The notes under the pieces are model-generated. The model was not told where the DNA came from. It searched no databases and was given only the letters and a program-made list of their open reading frames with translations. From Dactylis glomerata (lineage: Eukaryota > Streptophyta > Magnoliopsida > Poales > Poaceae), in NCBI GenBank assembly GCA_007115705.1, contig QXEO01000216.1:1133172-1197171 (forward strand): a DNA stretch of 64,000 bases, given 5' to 3'. The first letter of the stretch is position 1; every line of letters starts with the position of its first letter. Shown here piece after piece: positions 10,583 through 21,900 of this stretch. A program made the position numbers and the translations under genes.

Positions 10583-13500
10583 CTACGCGTAGAAACGTCG
10601 TAGCTGCTCTGCGTTCCACGGATTGCTCTCGTCTTTTCCTGTCTTCTTGTCTTGTAGTCGATATGCTCCTCCTGGTATTACTTCTGTGACGATGTAGGGT
10701 CTCACCCAAGGGGACTCCAATTTGCCATGGCTGTCTTGCCTGAGTCGCAAGACTAGGTCTCCCACCACGAAGGATCGTGGACGAACTCGACTACTGTGGT
10801 AGTTTCGTAGGCTCTGTTGATACTGCGTGGCTCTTTCTAACGCCTTATCCCTTGCTTCATCTAGTGCATCAACATCGTTTTGCAGTGCTTCTGTCGATGT
10901 TGTCTCGTCGTATGCCGTCACTCTTGGGGCCTCGTGTGTAACTTCGACTGGAAGTACGGCTTCTGCGCCATGGACCAGGAAGAAAGGAGTTTCTTGAGTT
11001 GCTGCGTTAGGCGTAGTTCTTAGGCTCCAAAGAACGGAGGGCAATTCTTCTACCCAAGCGCTCTTGGCTTTCTCAAGAGGTGCTAAGAGCCTCTTTTTTA
11101 TCCCACTACATATCAGGCCATTGGCTTTTTCGACTTGCCCGTTTGTCTTCGGGTGCGCCACAGATGCGAATTTGAGCTTGATCCCTAGTCCTTCGCAATA
11201 ACTCTTGAATTCCTTTGAAGTGAAGTTTGTCCCGTTGTCTGTGATGATGCTATATGGTACCCCAAAACGGAATACTATCGACTTGATGAAGCTGATTGCT
11301 GCTGCCGAACCCTGAGTTGTTACCGGGGCCGCTTCCACCCACTTGGTAAATTTATCGACTGCCACTAGCATGTAAACATGCCCTCCTGGCCAAGATTTGT
11401 GCAACTTTCCCACCATATCGAGGCCCCATTGCGCAAAGGGCCAGGACAATGGTATTGTTTGTAGCTCTGCTGCTGGTGCATGCAGGTCTAGATGCAAATC
11501 TTTGACACGCTTCACACTTTCGAACTATATCTTTTGCGTCTTCGATGGCTGTTAGCCAATAAAATCCTACTCGGAAAGCCTTTGCCGCTATTGCTCTGCT
11601 GCTAGCATGATGGCCGCACACTCCACCGTGTATGTCTTGTAGTATTGTTTGCCCTTCCTGGGGTGTTACACAACGCTGCAAAACGCCGGTAATACTCTTC
11701 TTGTATAATTTCCCCTGCAACACGACAAACGCCTTCGATCTTCGAGTTATCCTCTTGGCCTCCACTGCATCTTCTGGTAATTGTTTATTTATCATGTATG
11801 CAAGATATGGCTGCATCCATGTTTCTTCTATCATCATGACCTCCTCTGGCTCCAACGGAGCCCCCGAGTCTGCTGCAGTAGTCGAGCTTTTCCCACTTTT
11901 TATTGATTTTTCTAGTATTTCTTCCCAAAATACTCCGGACGGCACGGGTAAACACTGTGACCCGATATTTGCTAAATTGTCGGCTTCTTCATTACTATTC
12001 CTGCTTATGTGCGATACTTCGCATCCATCGAATGTTCCTTCGAGATAATGATATAAATTCTTGTAGGCCATCATGTTGTCATTGATTGTGTCACATCTGT
12101 TCATAACTTGCTGGACAACAAGGTTGGAATCTCCAAATATTTTTAGGCGAGTTGCTCCACATGCTTTGGCCATCTTCATTCCGTGCAACAAAGCCTCATA
12201 TTCTGCTTCATTATTAGAAGCCTGTGGAAAGCTCATCCTTAAGACATACTTCAATTTGTCGCCGTGAGGCGATATCAAGACCACTCCTGCGCCTGCGCCT
12301 TGAACTCTCTTAGAACCGTCGAAGTACATTGTCCAAACACTGGATAAGTCTGGTGGTCCCGTGCTTTGGAGCTCCAACCACTTTGCCGTGAAATCTGGCA
12401 AGACTTGCGACTTGATCGCCTTCCTTTTTTCGTACGTGATGTCCATGGGAGATAACTCGATTCCCCACAAAGAGACACGTCCTGTTGCTGAAGGGTTGTT
12501 CAATATGTTTGATAGTGGTGCTTCATTGACCACTATAATTGGGTGTACCGCAAAGTACTGTCGCAGTTTTCGTGCAGTTGTGAAAACACTATATGCAAGC
12601 TTCTGATAATGCGGGTACCTCTGTTTTGTCGGAGATAATACTTCACTGATGAAATATACCGGCCTCTGGACGCCGTGCGCTTTTCCTTCTTCGCTTCTTT
12701 CGACTACTAATACTGTACTCACCACCTGATGGGTTGCGGCGATGTACAATAGTAGTGGTTCTTTTTCTTTTGGTGCGATCAGCACTGGTGGCGTGGAAAG
12801 CACTTTTTCAACTGTGCAAACGCTGCGTCTGCTTCTTCTGTCCATTCAAACTTATCATCTGACTTTTTCATAAGTGCGTAAAAAGGAAGCGCCTTCTCCC
12901 CTAGTCGAGCAACGAAGCGACTTAGTGCCGCGACGCGTCCTGCGAGTTTCTGTACGTCGTGTAGTTTCGTGGGTTTCCCCATTGTCGAAATTGCTTGAAT
13001 CTTCTCTGGGTTCGCCTCTATTCCTCGTGCTAATACCAGGAACCCTAAAAGTTGTCCTGCTGATACGCCGAAGGAATATTTTGTCGGGTTAAGCTTAGGC
13101 TTGTACCTGCTCAGGTTGTCGAAGGTTTCTGCCAAGTCGCTGATCAGAGATTTCTCCTCTCTTGTGGTGATGACTACATCATCAATGTAGACTTGGATGT
13201 TGCGCCCTATTTGGCTTCCGAGGCAATTTTGCATCATCCGTTGATAAGTTGCTCCCGCATTTTTTTAGGCCGAACGGCATCACTTGGTAGCAAAACACTC
13301 CATATGGTGTGATGAAGGCCATTTTTTCTTCGTCTTCTTTCTTCAATTTGATCTGATTGTAACCAGAATATGCGTCCAAAAATGAAAGCCTCGCGCATCC
13401 CGCTGTTGAATCGATTATCTGGTCGATGCGGGGTAGAAGGAAGGGATCCTTTGGACAATGCTTATTGAGAGATGTGTAGTCGACACATACTCTTTGTACG

Positions 13501-13775
13501 TCTGTGTTCTTCTTGGGTACTATGACTGGGTTCGACACCCAACTCGAAGTTTTGATTTCTCTGATAAATCCGGCATTTTCTAGCATGTGCAACTCTGATG
13601 CTATCGCCTTCCTTTTAGGTTCATCAAGTCGTCGCAATGGCTGCTTGACTGGCTTTGCCTTGGGATCTACATTTAATGCATGCTCGACGAGTTCCCTGGG
13701 AACCCCTGGCATGTCTGACGGACACCAGGCGAAGATTTCCCAGCGCTCACGGAGGAACTCGACGAGCGCGCTTTC
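10583..13775 (-). pseudogene. Gypsy B RT - RNase H - integrase
   Basis: Follows gag-protease after a TAG. RT is at about 13700-12850 (VCVDYTSLNKHCPKDPFLLP; catalytic YIDDVVI near 13170), then RNase H (YFDGSKRVQGAGAGVVL near 12320; NNEAEYEALLHG). Integrase follows with a zinc-binding region (GGVCGHHASSR ... KCEACQRF near 11520-11620) and the DDE core (GLDMVGKL, ITDNGTNFT, GQVEKANGLI). It ends WNAEQLRRFYA at 10583. Three single-base frameshifts are visible: in the T7 run near 13262, an A5 run near 12808 (A6 in gypsy C), and near 11480 in integrase. The domain set is complete but broken. Confidence 0.88.
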
Positions 13776-16670
13776 CTATGCGGGATCCAAGTTCACCGCA
13801 ATTGATGTCGTCTTGTTTGCATCTGTAGGGTGGACCTGGATTTTCTTTGAGTCCTGAGTTGTGTCGAAAGCCTGATCTGGCAGGGATCGTCCAACATCGG
13901 GTAGTACATTATGATCCGTTTCTCCTTTTAACCTCTCGTATTCTGCTGTCATGCCGAAGGTTTGCGCCATCCTGTTGAATTCTCTGTCGCATGTGTTGGC
14001 TACTTCAAAGCTCCCTTGTACTGTGATTGTTCCTTTGGGTCCTGGAATTTTTAACGTAAGATACGCGTAGTGTGGTACTGCCATGAATTTTGCAAATGCT
14101 GGGCGCCCCAGGATTGCATGATATTGTGACGGCCAATCCATGACTTCGAATTCTAGCTTCTCTCTTCGGTAGTTGCCGCAACTGCCAAAGCAAACATCGA
14201 GTTCTATTCTTCCCAAAGGGTAGTTTGCGGCTCCTGGTACTATTCCGTGGAAGGAGCAATCTGTTGGCTTCAGACTCGACAGCGAGATGCACATTGCCTT
14301 TAGGGTTCTAGCATATATTAAGTTTATGCCACTCCCTGCATCCATGAACACTCTTCCGATATCGTACCCTCCTATTTGCGCTTTTAAAACCATAGGCGAG
14401 TGGCCTGGCCTGGGAACTTTCTTCGGGTGGTCTGCTCTACTGAACTTAACTGGTTAGTCTGACCACCGTAGGTACTCTGTGGTAGCTGGTGGTGATGATA
14501 TTGCTAGGTTTACTTGCCTGGATATGCTTTTTCGCTCCTTCTTTGACCTGGGCACCGGTTGAATCATGGCTGATATGTAAACTTTTGACTCTAGGTGCTT
14601 TGCTAGCCTTTGCATTTGATATCCTTGACTTCTGTGTTGTTCTCCTTGCCTCCCTCCTTGGCTTGAGCCCATGGCGCTTTGCAGCCTTAGGAATGTTCTA
14701 CAATCCTTCATCTGATGGTTTGAGACTCTTTTCCCGTCGAGATATGCGTAGTGGATTCGACAAGGTCCGTATAGCATATCCTCGGCCGAAGAACCGGAGT
14801 ATCTCGACTTTTCTACTCCTTTTGCTTGAAATCTCCTACTGTCATATCCTTCCTCTTCTTCTACTACGTAGCCCGTGGCTACCTGACTTCGCCTTTCTTG
14901 GTTACCCCTGCTGCGGTATCGTCTCCTCTGTCTGCTTATTCTGTCGACTTCTGGTGAACGTCCTCTTTTGTTATTGTATGCGTCTTCTCCATCAGCGAAT
15001 TTGTTGACTTGTTCCATTAACTCGGCTACTGTCGTAGGTCTTGTTCTTCCTATTTCTTCCACGAGATCTGAGCGACGAAGTCCGGCCATAAAGGCATCTA
15101 TTGCTCATTCGTCGGAGACGTCCTCTGCTGAGTTTTTGATTATGCTCCAGCGTTGTATATAAGAACGTAGAGTTTCGCCTTTTCTCTGCACGCACGCCTT
15201 AACTTCCTCCAGTGACGCTGGGCGCTTATATGTTGAACGAAAATTTCGTGCGAATTGACTTTCGAGTTCCCCCCAACTTCCGATGGATTCGTTGGGTAGG
15301 GTATTCAACCAGGACCGTGCTGCGCCGGTGAGGTGTAGCTGCAAACTTTGCATTGCAGTCGCCTTTGTTCCCCCCAATATCTATACTGCCTGCAGATAGT
15401 CTGATAACCATAGGATAGGTTCTTGCGATCCGTCATACTTATGCTGGTCGTGTGGCAGTTTGAATCCTTTGGGTACCCGCGTTTTGCGAACCCTGCGGGT
15501 AAAGCATAACGCCCCCATCTTTGTATTGTTGTCTTCATAATTCTCTTCCCTCCAAGCATGACACGATTTGTTTACTCGAGCTTGCGCTATTATATTTCTT
15601 GCGTCCTCTTTCCTCTTCTGTCGCCTTTCCTCTTCTGATGACTCGCTGTACTCGTTATTTGCGAAGTTGTATCTGAACTTCTCCTTTTGCTTTTCCTTGC
15701 AGCTTGTCGATTTTATCTCTGGGCCTTTTTCCCTGATCTTGCTTTCCACTATTCCAAGGCTTCGTATCGCGGCTCGATGCATATCTTCTCGCGGGTCCCC
15801 AGGTTCTGGCCTTGTAGTTAGTAAATACGCTTGTGCTGCTACCAATGCTGCTTCTGGTGTTTCTTGTATGAAGTCGTCTTCCTCCTCTTCTAGCTGTGGG
15901 GTGGGGCTCCTTGAGTACCTTTCTTCTCTGCTACGCGCCGTCGCCTCTCTATTGTGCTTTGGGTCTCCGTGCCTTTCTCTGCTGTACTCTGAATCTTCGC
16001 TATGGTCTTCCCAGTACTCCTCCCTTGATATACTGTTATTGTCTTGAAAAACCATGTCTCTTTCCTCCCTTAGTTTCTTCCTGTGTTGGTATAATGCATA
16101 CTGATAGCCCATTAGAACTTCTCTTCTCGATCCTTCGGGTACTTCTGTACCATAATTGATAGCTGATTTGATCATTCTCCATTCGCCAGCCGAAACGTGG
16201 ACTTTCTCCTTTTCCTTTTTGTTGTGTTCTTTCATTTTGTCGACTAGCCTGTCGACCTTTTTATTTCCTTCGCTGTTGTTTTCTTCTTCTGCTTCGGTGA
16301 TAATAACGCATAACTGCTGTATTTTGGAGACGCCGCTGCTTCCCACGGCGAAGTCCTTCGCGTTGTTGTGCGTCTGGCATGCTCTTTCTTCTGAGTCGAA
16401 ATTTTCCCAAATTTTGTCGCCTTCTGCGATTGGTGCTTTGTCGAAGCTGACCGGCGAGTTTACCTCGCTGGAAGAGTCTTCTGATGATTCCCACGTTTCC
16501 TCTGTTTCGGGCTTGTTTACCGACGGATCTGATTTCGTCGAATCCGAGAGGCGGGATGAACCCGATGGCCCGATAACGATGCTCAAACTTCCAATGGTTA
16601 ACTCCCTCTCTTGATTTCCGTCGAGTTCTGGACTGCTGTTGGCTAAAAGCGAAAAAGCCGTCGAATTCAT
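13776..16670 (-). pseudogene. Gypsy B gag-protease polyprotein
   Basis: Starts at ATG 16670 (MNSTAFSLLANSS). An acidic N-terminal third is followed by the capsid region (VPKGFKLPHDQHKYDG near 15470; GAARSWLNTLP near 15320) and a Cys/His segment (CRIHYAYLDGKRVSNHQMKDC near 14750). The protease has a DAGSGINLIYA active site near 14330 and an ILGRPAF motif near 14100. Stops are at 15381-15383, 15105-15107, 14454-14456 and 13776-13778. The last is shared with gypsy C; the others are sense codons in C and so are private lesions. Confidence 0.88.
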
Positions 16671-16706
16671 GATTCCAACGCCCCGGTCCCCACGGTCGGC
16701 GCCAAT

Positions 16707-17040
16707 TGATGAGGGTTAACTCGACAAATGTCCTAAATGAAGGACTTAGGACCGGGGAGATAGGGCGTCGGATGAACTCGAAGGTAAAGTTAGTCGAAAT
16801 AGGTGTGTGTCGAAAGTAAACTTAGGTGTTCAACCTGGCTTACTTTCAATCTGCTCCACACCGTCCCCTCCTGGCCCCTATATATAGATGGCCAGGTCTC
16901 GAGGATCGGGTAGGGTCCGATACAGATTACAATATCGACATACGGTAAGAACTCGTATTCGACTATCATTACAATTGGGCCTAGCTTAACGGGCCTCAGG
17001 GGTACTCAACTAACGGGCTCTATTAACTATACCCTTGTCA
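16707..17040 (-). repeat. Gypsy B 5' LTR
   Basis: 334 bp, 98.2 percent identical by eye to 8198-8531. On the minus strand transcription would start inside it toward gag. A primer-binding-type TTGGCGCC is adjacent at about 16700. The right target duplication CTCAT is at 17041-17045. Confidence 0.93.
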
Positions 17041-17045
17041 CTCAT

Positions 17046-17334
17046 GAAGGACAAGCTGAAAACCATTTGTATGTTTTTCCATATGATTTGAACACACGTT
17101 TGACTTTCATTGTTTATGATCTTTTGTTTGTGTTCATTTTCATGTTATAACATGGTAGCTAAGTTTCTTCTATCAAGATTATATCTTTCATGCCCATGTT
17201 TTAAGTTCTTTGATCCCAGCGCACAACGCTTACATATATGGTCAAGATTGTGTAGGTGCATGTCACCTCAAAAATTATTTCTTTTGTTATCACTTACCTA
17301 CTCGAGGACGAGCAGGAGTTAAGCTTGGGGATGC
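17046..17334 (+). other. Gypsy A noncoding 3' interior and polypurine tract
   Basis: Continuation of gypsy A after gypsy B. No gene. It ends with AAGCTTGGGGATGC at 17321-17334, the polypurine tract that primes second-strand synthesis, directly followed by the 3' LTR. Confidence 0.75.
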
Positions 17335-18977
17335 TGATACGTCTCCAACGTATCCATAATTTTTGATGCTCCATGCTTGTTTTTACACCATTTGCTTAGT
17401 GTTTCGTTACACTTCGTGGCATTTTTATGCATTTTCCGGAACTAACCTATTAACGAGATGCCACAGTGCCAGTTCCCTATTTTCTGCTGTTTTTGTGTTT
17501 CAGAAATGTTACACAGGAAATATTCTCGGAATTGGACGAAACAAAAGCCAGACGTCCAGATATTTAAAGGAGCTTCCAGAAGACCGAAGAGGAGACGGAG
17601 CCGAGCCAGAGGGCGGCCATACCATAGGGTGGCGTGGCCTAGGGCTGGCCCGCGCCCCTTGGTGGTGTGGGCCCCCTGGTCCACCTCTGACGCTGCCCCT
17701 TCGCCTATAAAGACCCCCCGAGGGAAAAACCTAAATACCCGATCACTTTTCCAGAAACACATCGTGATCCACCGCCATTGTCGACCCGAGATCGGGAGGG
17801 TCCAGAAGCTCTTCTCGGCACCCTGCCAGAGAGGGGAATCGCCACCGAAGGTCTTCTTCATCGCCATGCTTGCCTCCGGCGCGATGAGTGAGTAGTCTAC
17901 CTTGGACTATGGGTCCATAGCAGTAGCTAGATGGTTATCTTCTCCACCATGTGCTTCATGTTTAGATCTCGTGAGCTGCTTTACATGATCGAGACTACCT
18001 TTATGTAATTCTACATGTTGTGTTTGTTGGGATCCGATGAATATTGGTGTTATGATTGAGTTGATGTGCTGAATTTTATCTTATGTTATCTCTATGTTGT
18101 TTATGATCTTGCATGCTCTCCGTTGTTAGTAGCTATCTTGGCCGAGTAGTTGCTAGTGACTCCAAGAGGGGGTATTTATGCTCGATAGTGTGTTCATGCC
18201 TCTATTTAATCTGGGGGAGTGACAGAAACCTCTAAGGTTGTAGATGTGCTGTTGCTACTAGGGGAAAACAATATTCATATGCTTGAGGGCATATGCTTTG
18301 TTTACATTACACACTTTGCTTAATGCAATTATCTGTTGTTCGCAACTTAATACTTGTGGAGTTCTTGAATTGATTCGCCACAAGTGGATTATTAGTCATA
18401 GATGCAGTTGGATGGCGGTCTATGTATCTTGTTGTAATGCCCAGAGTAAATCTCATACTGATCCTCTCGACATGCATGTTGTCTTTATTCTATCAATTGC
18501 CCAACTGTAATTTGTTTACCCAGCATGTGTTATTTTATCTTATGGAGAGACACCACTAGTGAACTGTGGACCCTAGTCCTATTCCCATTATATTGCTATC
18601 ACCTGTTTACTTTACTCGCATTGTTTACTTTACTCGCATACTATTACTATTTTCCACTCGATACGCTCATTCCTTTGTTTCAAGCAAACCGGTGAGATTG
18701 ACAACCTCATCGTAAGTTAGGAACAAAGTATTTGGTTGTGTTGTGTGCAGGTTCCACGTTGCTACTAGTTGAAGACGCGCTAACTCGTTATATTGTTAAC
18801 GGCGCCCTTGTTGGAGTGTTAGTAGGCTAGTCAGCATCACCTTCTGGAGTTTGACTTTTTCCTGGACGATAAAACCTTGGTTTCTTACTGAGGGAAAACT
18901 GCTGCTTTACTCATCATACCTTCCTCTTGGGGTTCCCAACTGGACGGTGATTCACATCAACCGTACCGCAACAAGCA
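17335..18977 (+). repeat. Gypsy A 3' LTR
   Basis: 1643 bp, matching 1687-3312. It is longer mainly because TTGTTTACTTTACTCGCA is tandemly duplicated near 18604-18640. Several further substitutions separate the two LTRs. The right target duplication GTCTC follows at 18978-18982. Confidence 0.93.
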
Positions 18978-21900
18978 GTCTCCATCTTCTATGAACGGCT
19001 ACCAACATTCTGCCACTTCTGCGGCTTCATTGGGCACAAGAAGGAGAGGTGCCCTCTACCGGAGGAAATGAAAAATATGAGGTATGGTGATGACCTAGGA
19101 GTCCCACCTACACACCAAGATGATCCACGATGCTGGTACCTTCTAGACATGATGGGGCAGACTCGACACCAGTCTGCCCTGTCGTGGCGCAACAATCACC
19201 AAGCCATCGTCGCCCACGTCACCAATGAGATGGGAAAGCTGACCATGCAGGAGAACAAGCGGAACGACAAGGGAGAGAAGGCTGCCATGTCTCCATCCGC
19301 ATCTGTAGGATCCAAACAAGTGCTGGATGGGGAGACTCAAGGAGGCATAGCGGTCAACAACAACAACACGCTGCCTCCTAAGAAGGCAGGAGGGAGTTGG
19401 AAGAGGAAACCAAGATGCAAGGAGGAAGTTCAGAGCAAGAAGAAAGAAACATTGACAACCCAAGCTCTCATCTTGGGGGCTCCGCGTGCTAGGGAAGAAG
19501 AGAAGGACGACCAAAACATGTTCCCAGCTGCAAAGAAACATATGATGCAGGTGTCGTCGCTTGTGGACTGCCTTGGTGAAGAGAATTTGAGAAGACTAAG
19601 GGAGCTTGAAAATGAGGGCAGTGTTGATAGGATTCATGTTGCTGGGAAGGGTAGTTCTTTAGTCTCCGATCAACTTAGTAATGAGTCTATAGATATCATA
19701 GCAGATACTAAAGGTGCACCCCCCTGTAATAGGAGACAAATTTAGAGAGGTTTCAGAGGGAGGAGGGAGACGTAGTGCTGACAAGGCCGAGCAAGCTGAG
19801 CTGGGCACTAAGGCTGAGACATCGGCTATGATGGAACATGGAAAGAAGGTGGACAAGGAAGCGACCGGCCATGGGGCTGTCGGCAAACTGTCGGGCGCCG
19901 ATGAGGGCGCCTGGCAGGAGCAATGAAGATCATCTGCTAGAACTGCCAAAGCTTGGGACAGCCTCGGACAGTTCATGAGCTCATCCGCCTAGTGCGGGAG
20001 CACAAGCCTAGCCTAGTGTTTCTCTCCGAAACAAGACAGAATAAGAAGAGAGTACAAAATGTTTGTGAGCGTCTCGGCTTCACCAACTGCCTGCCTGTGT
20101 GCGTGGAAGGTAAAGGAGGAGGGTTAGCTCTATTCTGTAATGATACTATGGGGATTGACCTGATCACTTTTGGGTCACACCACATTGATGTTATCGTGTC
20201 CGATGGTCTTGGAATAAAATGGAGAAACACATTTGTCTATGGGGAACCTCGTCCACAAGATAGGCCAGAATTCTGGAAGCTTATCAAAAGAATTAGACCT
20301 ATGTCAGCGGAACCTTGGCTGATGGCTAGAGATTTCAACGAGGCATTGTTCCAATCGGAACACCTCTCCGTCAGAATAAGAAATGAAAGAAGAATGGCTG
20401 ATTTTAGAGATACACTCTATTTCTGCAATCTTCATGACCTGGGTTTCACAGGTACCCCATGGACCTATGATAATAAGCAATGTGGAACCAAAAATGTTCG
20501 GGTGAGGCTAGACCGGGCAATTGCTTGCCCTGCTTGGACCTCTCTGTTCCCACATGCTAATGTGCGTCACTTGATATCCTCAAGGTCTGATCACTGCCCA
20601 ATACTTATCTCCCTCGACAAGGATGACCACCAAACCCATAGATACAGACCCCGAAGGTATGAATCTATGTGGGAGAGAGACCCCACTCTCGATACTTGTG
20701 TTGAAGAGGCCTGGAAGCATCACCGCCCTGCTGCCTGTTTGGAGGATATACAGAAAAAGCTTGCTGGAACCATGGAGTCGCTTTGTGAATGGGACAGAAA
20801 CAAATTTGGCTCAGTTAATAAAGAAATCAAGGCTCTAAAAGATAGGTTGGGAAGGCTGCAGAATGGAGATTATTTCCGTAATCAAACAGAGATTGAGGCT
20901 ATTAAAGTTAGATTAGATGAAATCTTGTTGCGGGAAGAGATCATGTGGCGCTAGAGATCAAGAGTAGTTTGGTTAAAGGAAGGGGAACAAAACACAAGCT
21001 TTTTCCATAGGAAAGCTTCGGGGAGAGCTAAGAAAAACAAGATCTCGAAGCTTAGAAGAGCAGATGGCACTATGGCAAGTAAGAAGGAGGAGTTTGTCAA
21101 CATTGTCGATGGCTTCTTCTCTGACCTGTACAAGAAGGACGATGATGTGAACCCGGCTGCCCTGCTAGAGGCTATCCAACCAGTGGTTACTGATAAAATC
21201 AATGAGGACCTGTTAGCTGATTTATCGGAACAGGAAATAGGCAATGCCCTATTCCGGATAGGGCCTCTCAAAGCACCAGGCCCTGACGGCCTCCCGGCTA
21301 GATTCTTTCAAAGAAATTGGGCTCTTCTGAAGGGAGACATATGCAATGCCATCAAACTCTTTTTTAAAGAGGGCGTGTTCCCAGACAGTTTCAATTTGAC
21401 AAAAAATATCCTCATACCAAAATCCACTGATGCTATGGACATCAAGGATTACAGGCCTATCTCCCTTTGTAATGTCATTTACAAAATCATTGCAAAATGC
21501 ATGGTTAACAAATTAAGGCCACACCTACATGGACTCATATCTGAAAACCAGAGTGCATTCATTCCTGGAAGACTCATATCTGATAACTCTCTCATTGCGT
21601 TTGAGTGCTTCCATGCCATCCACCGTTCAAAAAAGGAAGATGGCTCATTTTGTGCTTATAAGATGGATTTGACAAAGGCGTATGACAAGGTAGAATGAAG
21701 CTTCCTTGAGGAAAGCCTCCTTAAGTGGGGATTTGACAGAAGATGGGTTGGGTGGATTATGGCTTGTGTGAAATCAGTCAAGTTCAGGGTGCAGATCAAC
21801 GGACAACTTACTAAAGATATTTTCCCCACTAGAGGCCTAAGGCAGGGGGACCCTTTGTCCCCATACTTGTTCCTCTTCGTCGCTGAGAGTTTTTCGAAGA

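Larger units (their letters stand above)
8198..17040 (-). mobile_element. Gypsy B: Tat/Grande-like element with antisense AT-hook/B3 gene
   Basis: Minus-strand element inserted in gypsy A. LTRs are 8198-8531 and 16707-17040 (334 bp each), flanked by CTCAT at 8193-8197 and 17041-17045. Reading along the minus strand: 5' LTR, a primer-binding-type TTGGCGCCGACCGTGGGG near 16700, gag-protease, RT, RNase H, integrase, then an accessory gene in the opposite direction, then the 3' LTR. The order, the long 3' region and the antisense extra gene fit the Tat lineage. The LTRs differ at 6 of 334 positions, all transitions. Several stops and frameshifts make it non-functional. Confidence 0.93.
1687..18977 (+). 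mobile_element. Gypsy A: gag-protease-only (non-autonomous) LTR retrotransposon
   Basis: Both ends are well defined: TGATACGTCTC at 1687, ...AACAAGCA at 18977, and a 5-bp duplication GTCTC at 1682-1686 and 18978-18982. LTRs are 1687-3312 and 17335-18977. The interior has a primer-binding-type sequence after the 5' LTR, one gag-protease ORF, and about 2.9 kb of noncoding DNA split by gypsy B. No RT, RNase H or integrase is present, so it needs help from another element. The LTR start and AAGCTTGGGGATGC tract match a very abundant grass gypsy group; Sabrina-like is my best family guess but was not checked. Confidence 0.92.
991..19926 (+). pseudogene. LINE ORF1 (DUF4283-like and CCHC zinc knuckle), split by gypsy A
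   Basis: ORF1 encodes the nucleic-acid-binding protein of plant LINEs. It probably starts at the ATG at 991 (MAEEGGG). A DUF4283-like block lies at about 1200-1680 (FVLEFTEEGDF, GGPWRYRDD). Gypsy A interrupts it after base 1686. Removing A and one copy of GTCTC restores the frame exactly into a zinc knuckle CHFCGFIGHKKERC (C-x2-C-x4-H-x4-C) around 19010-19055. Lesions: a frameshift near 1170-1190, a TGA near 1288, and a frameshift at the six-C run near 19720. The TGA stop of ORF1 overlaps the ATG of ORF2 as ATGA at 19923-19926, a compact arrangement suggesting termination-reinitiation. Confidence 0.85.
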
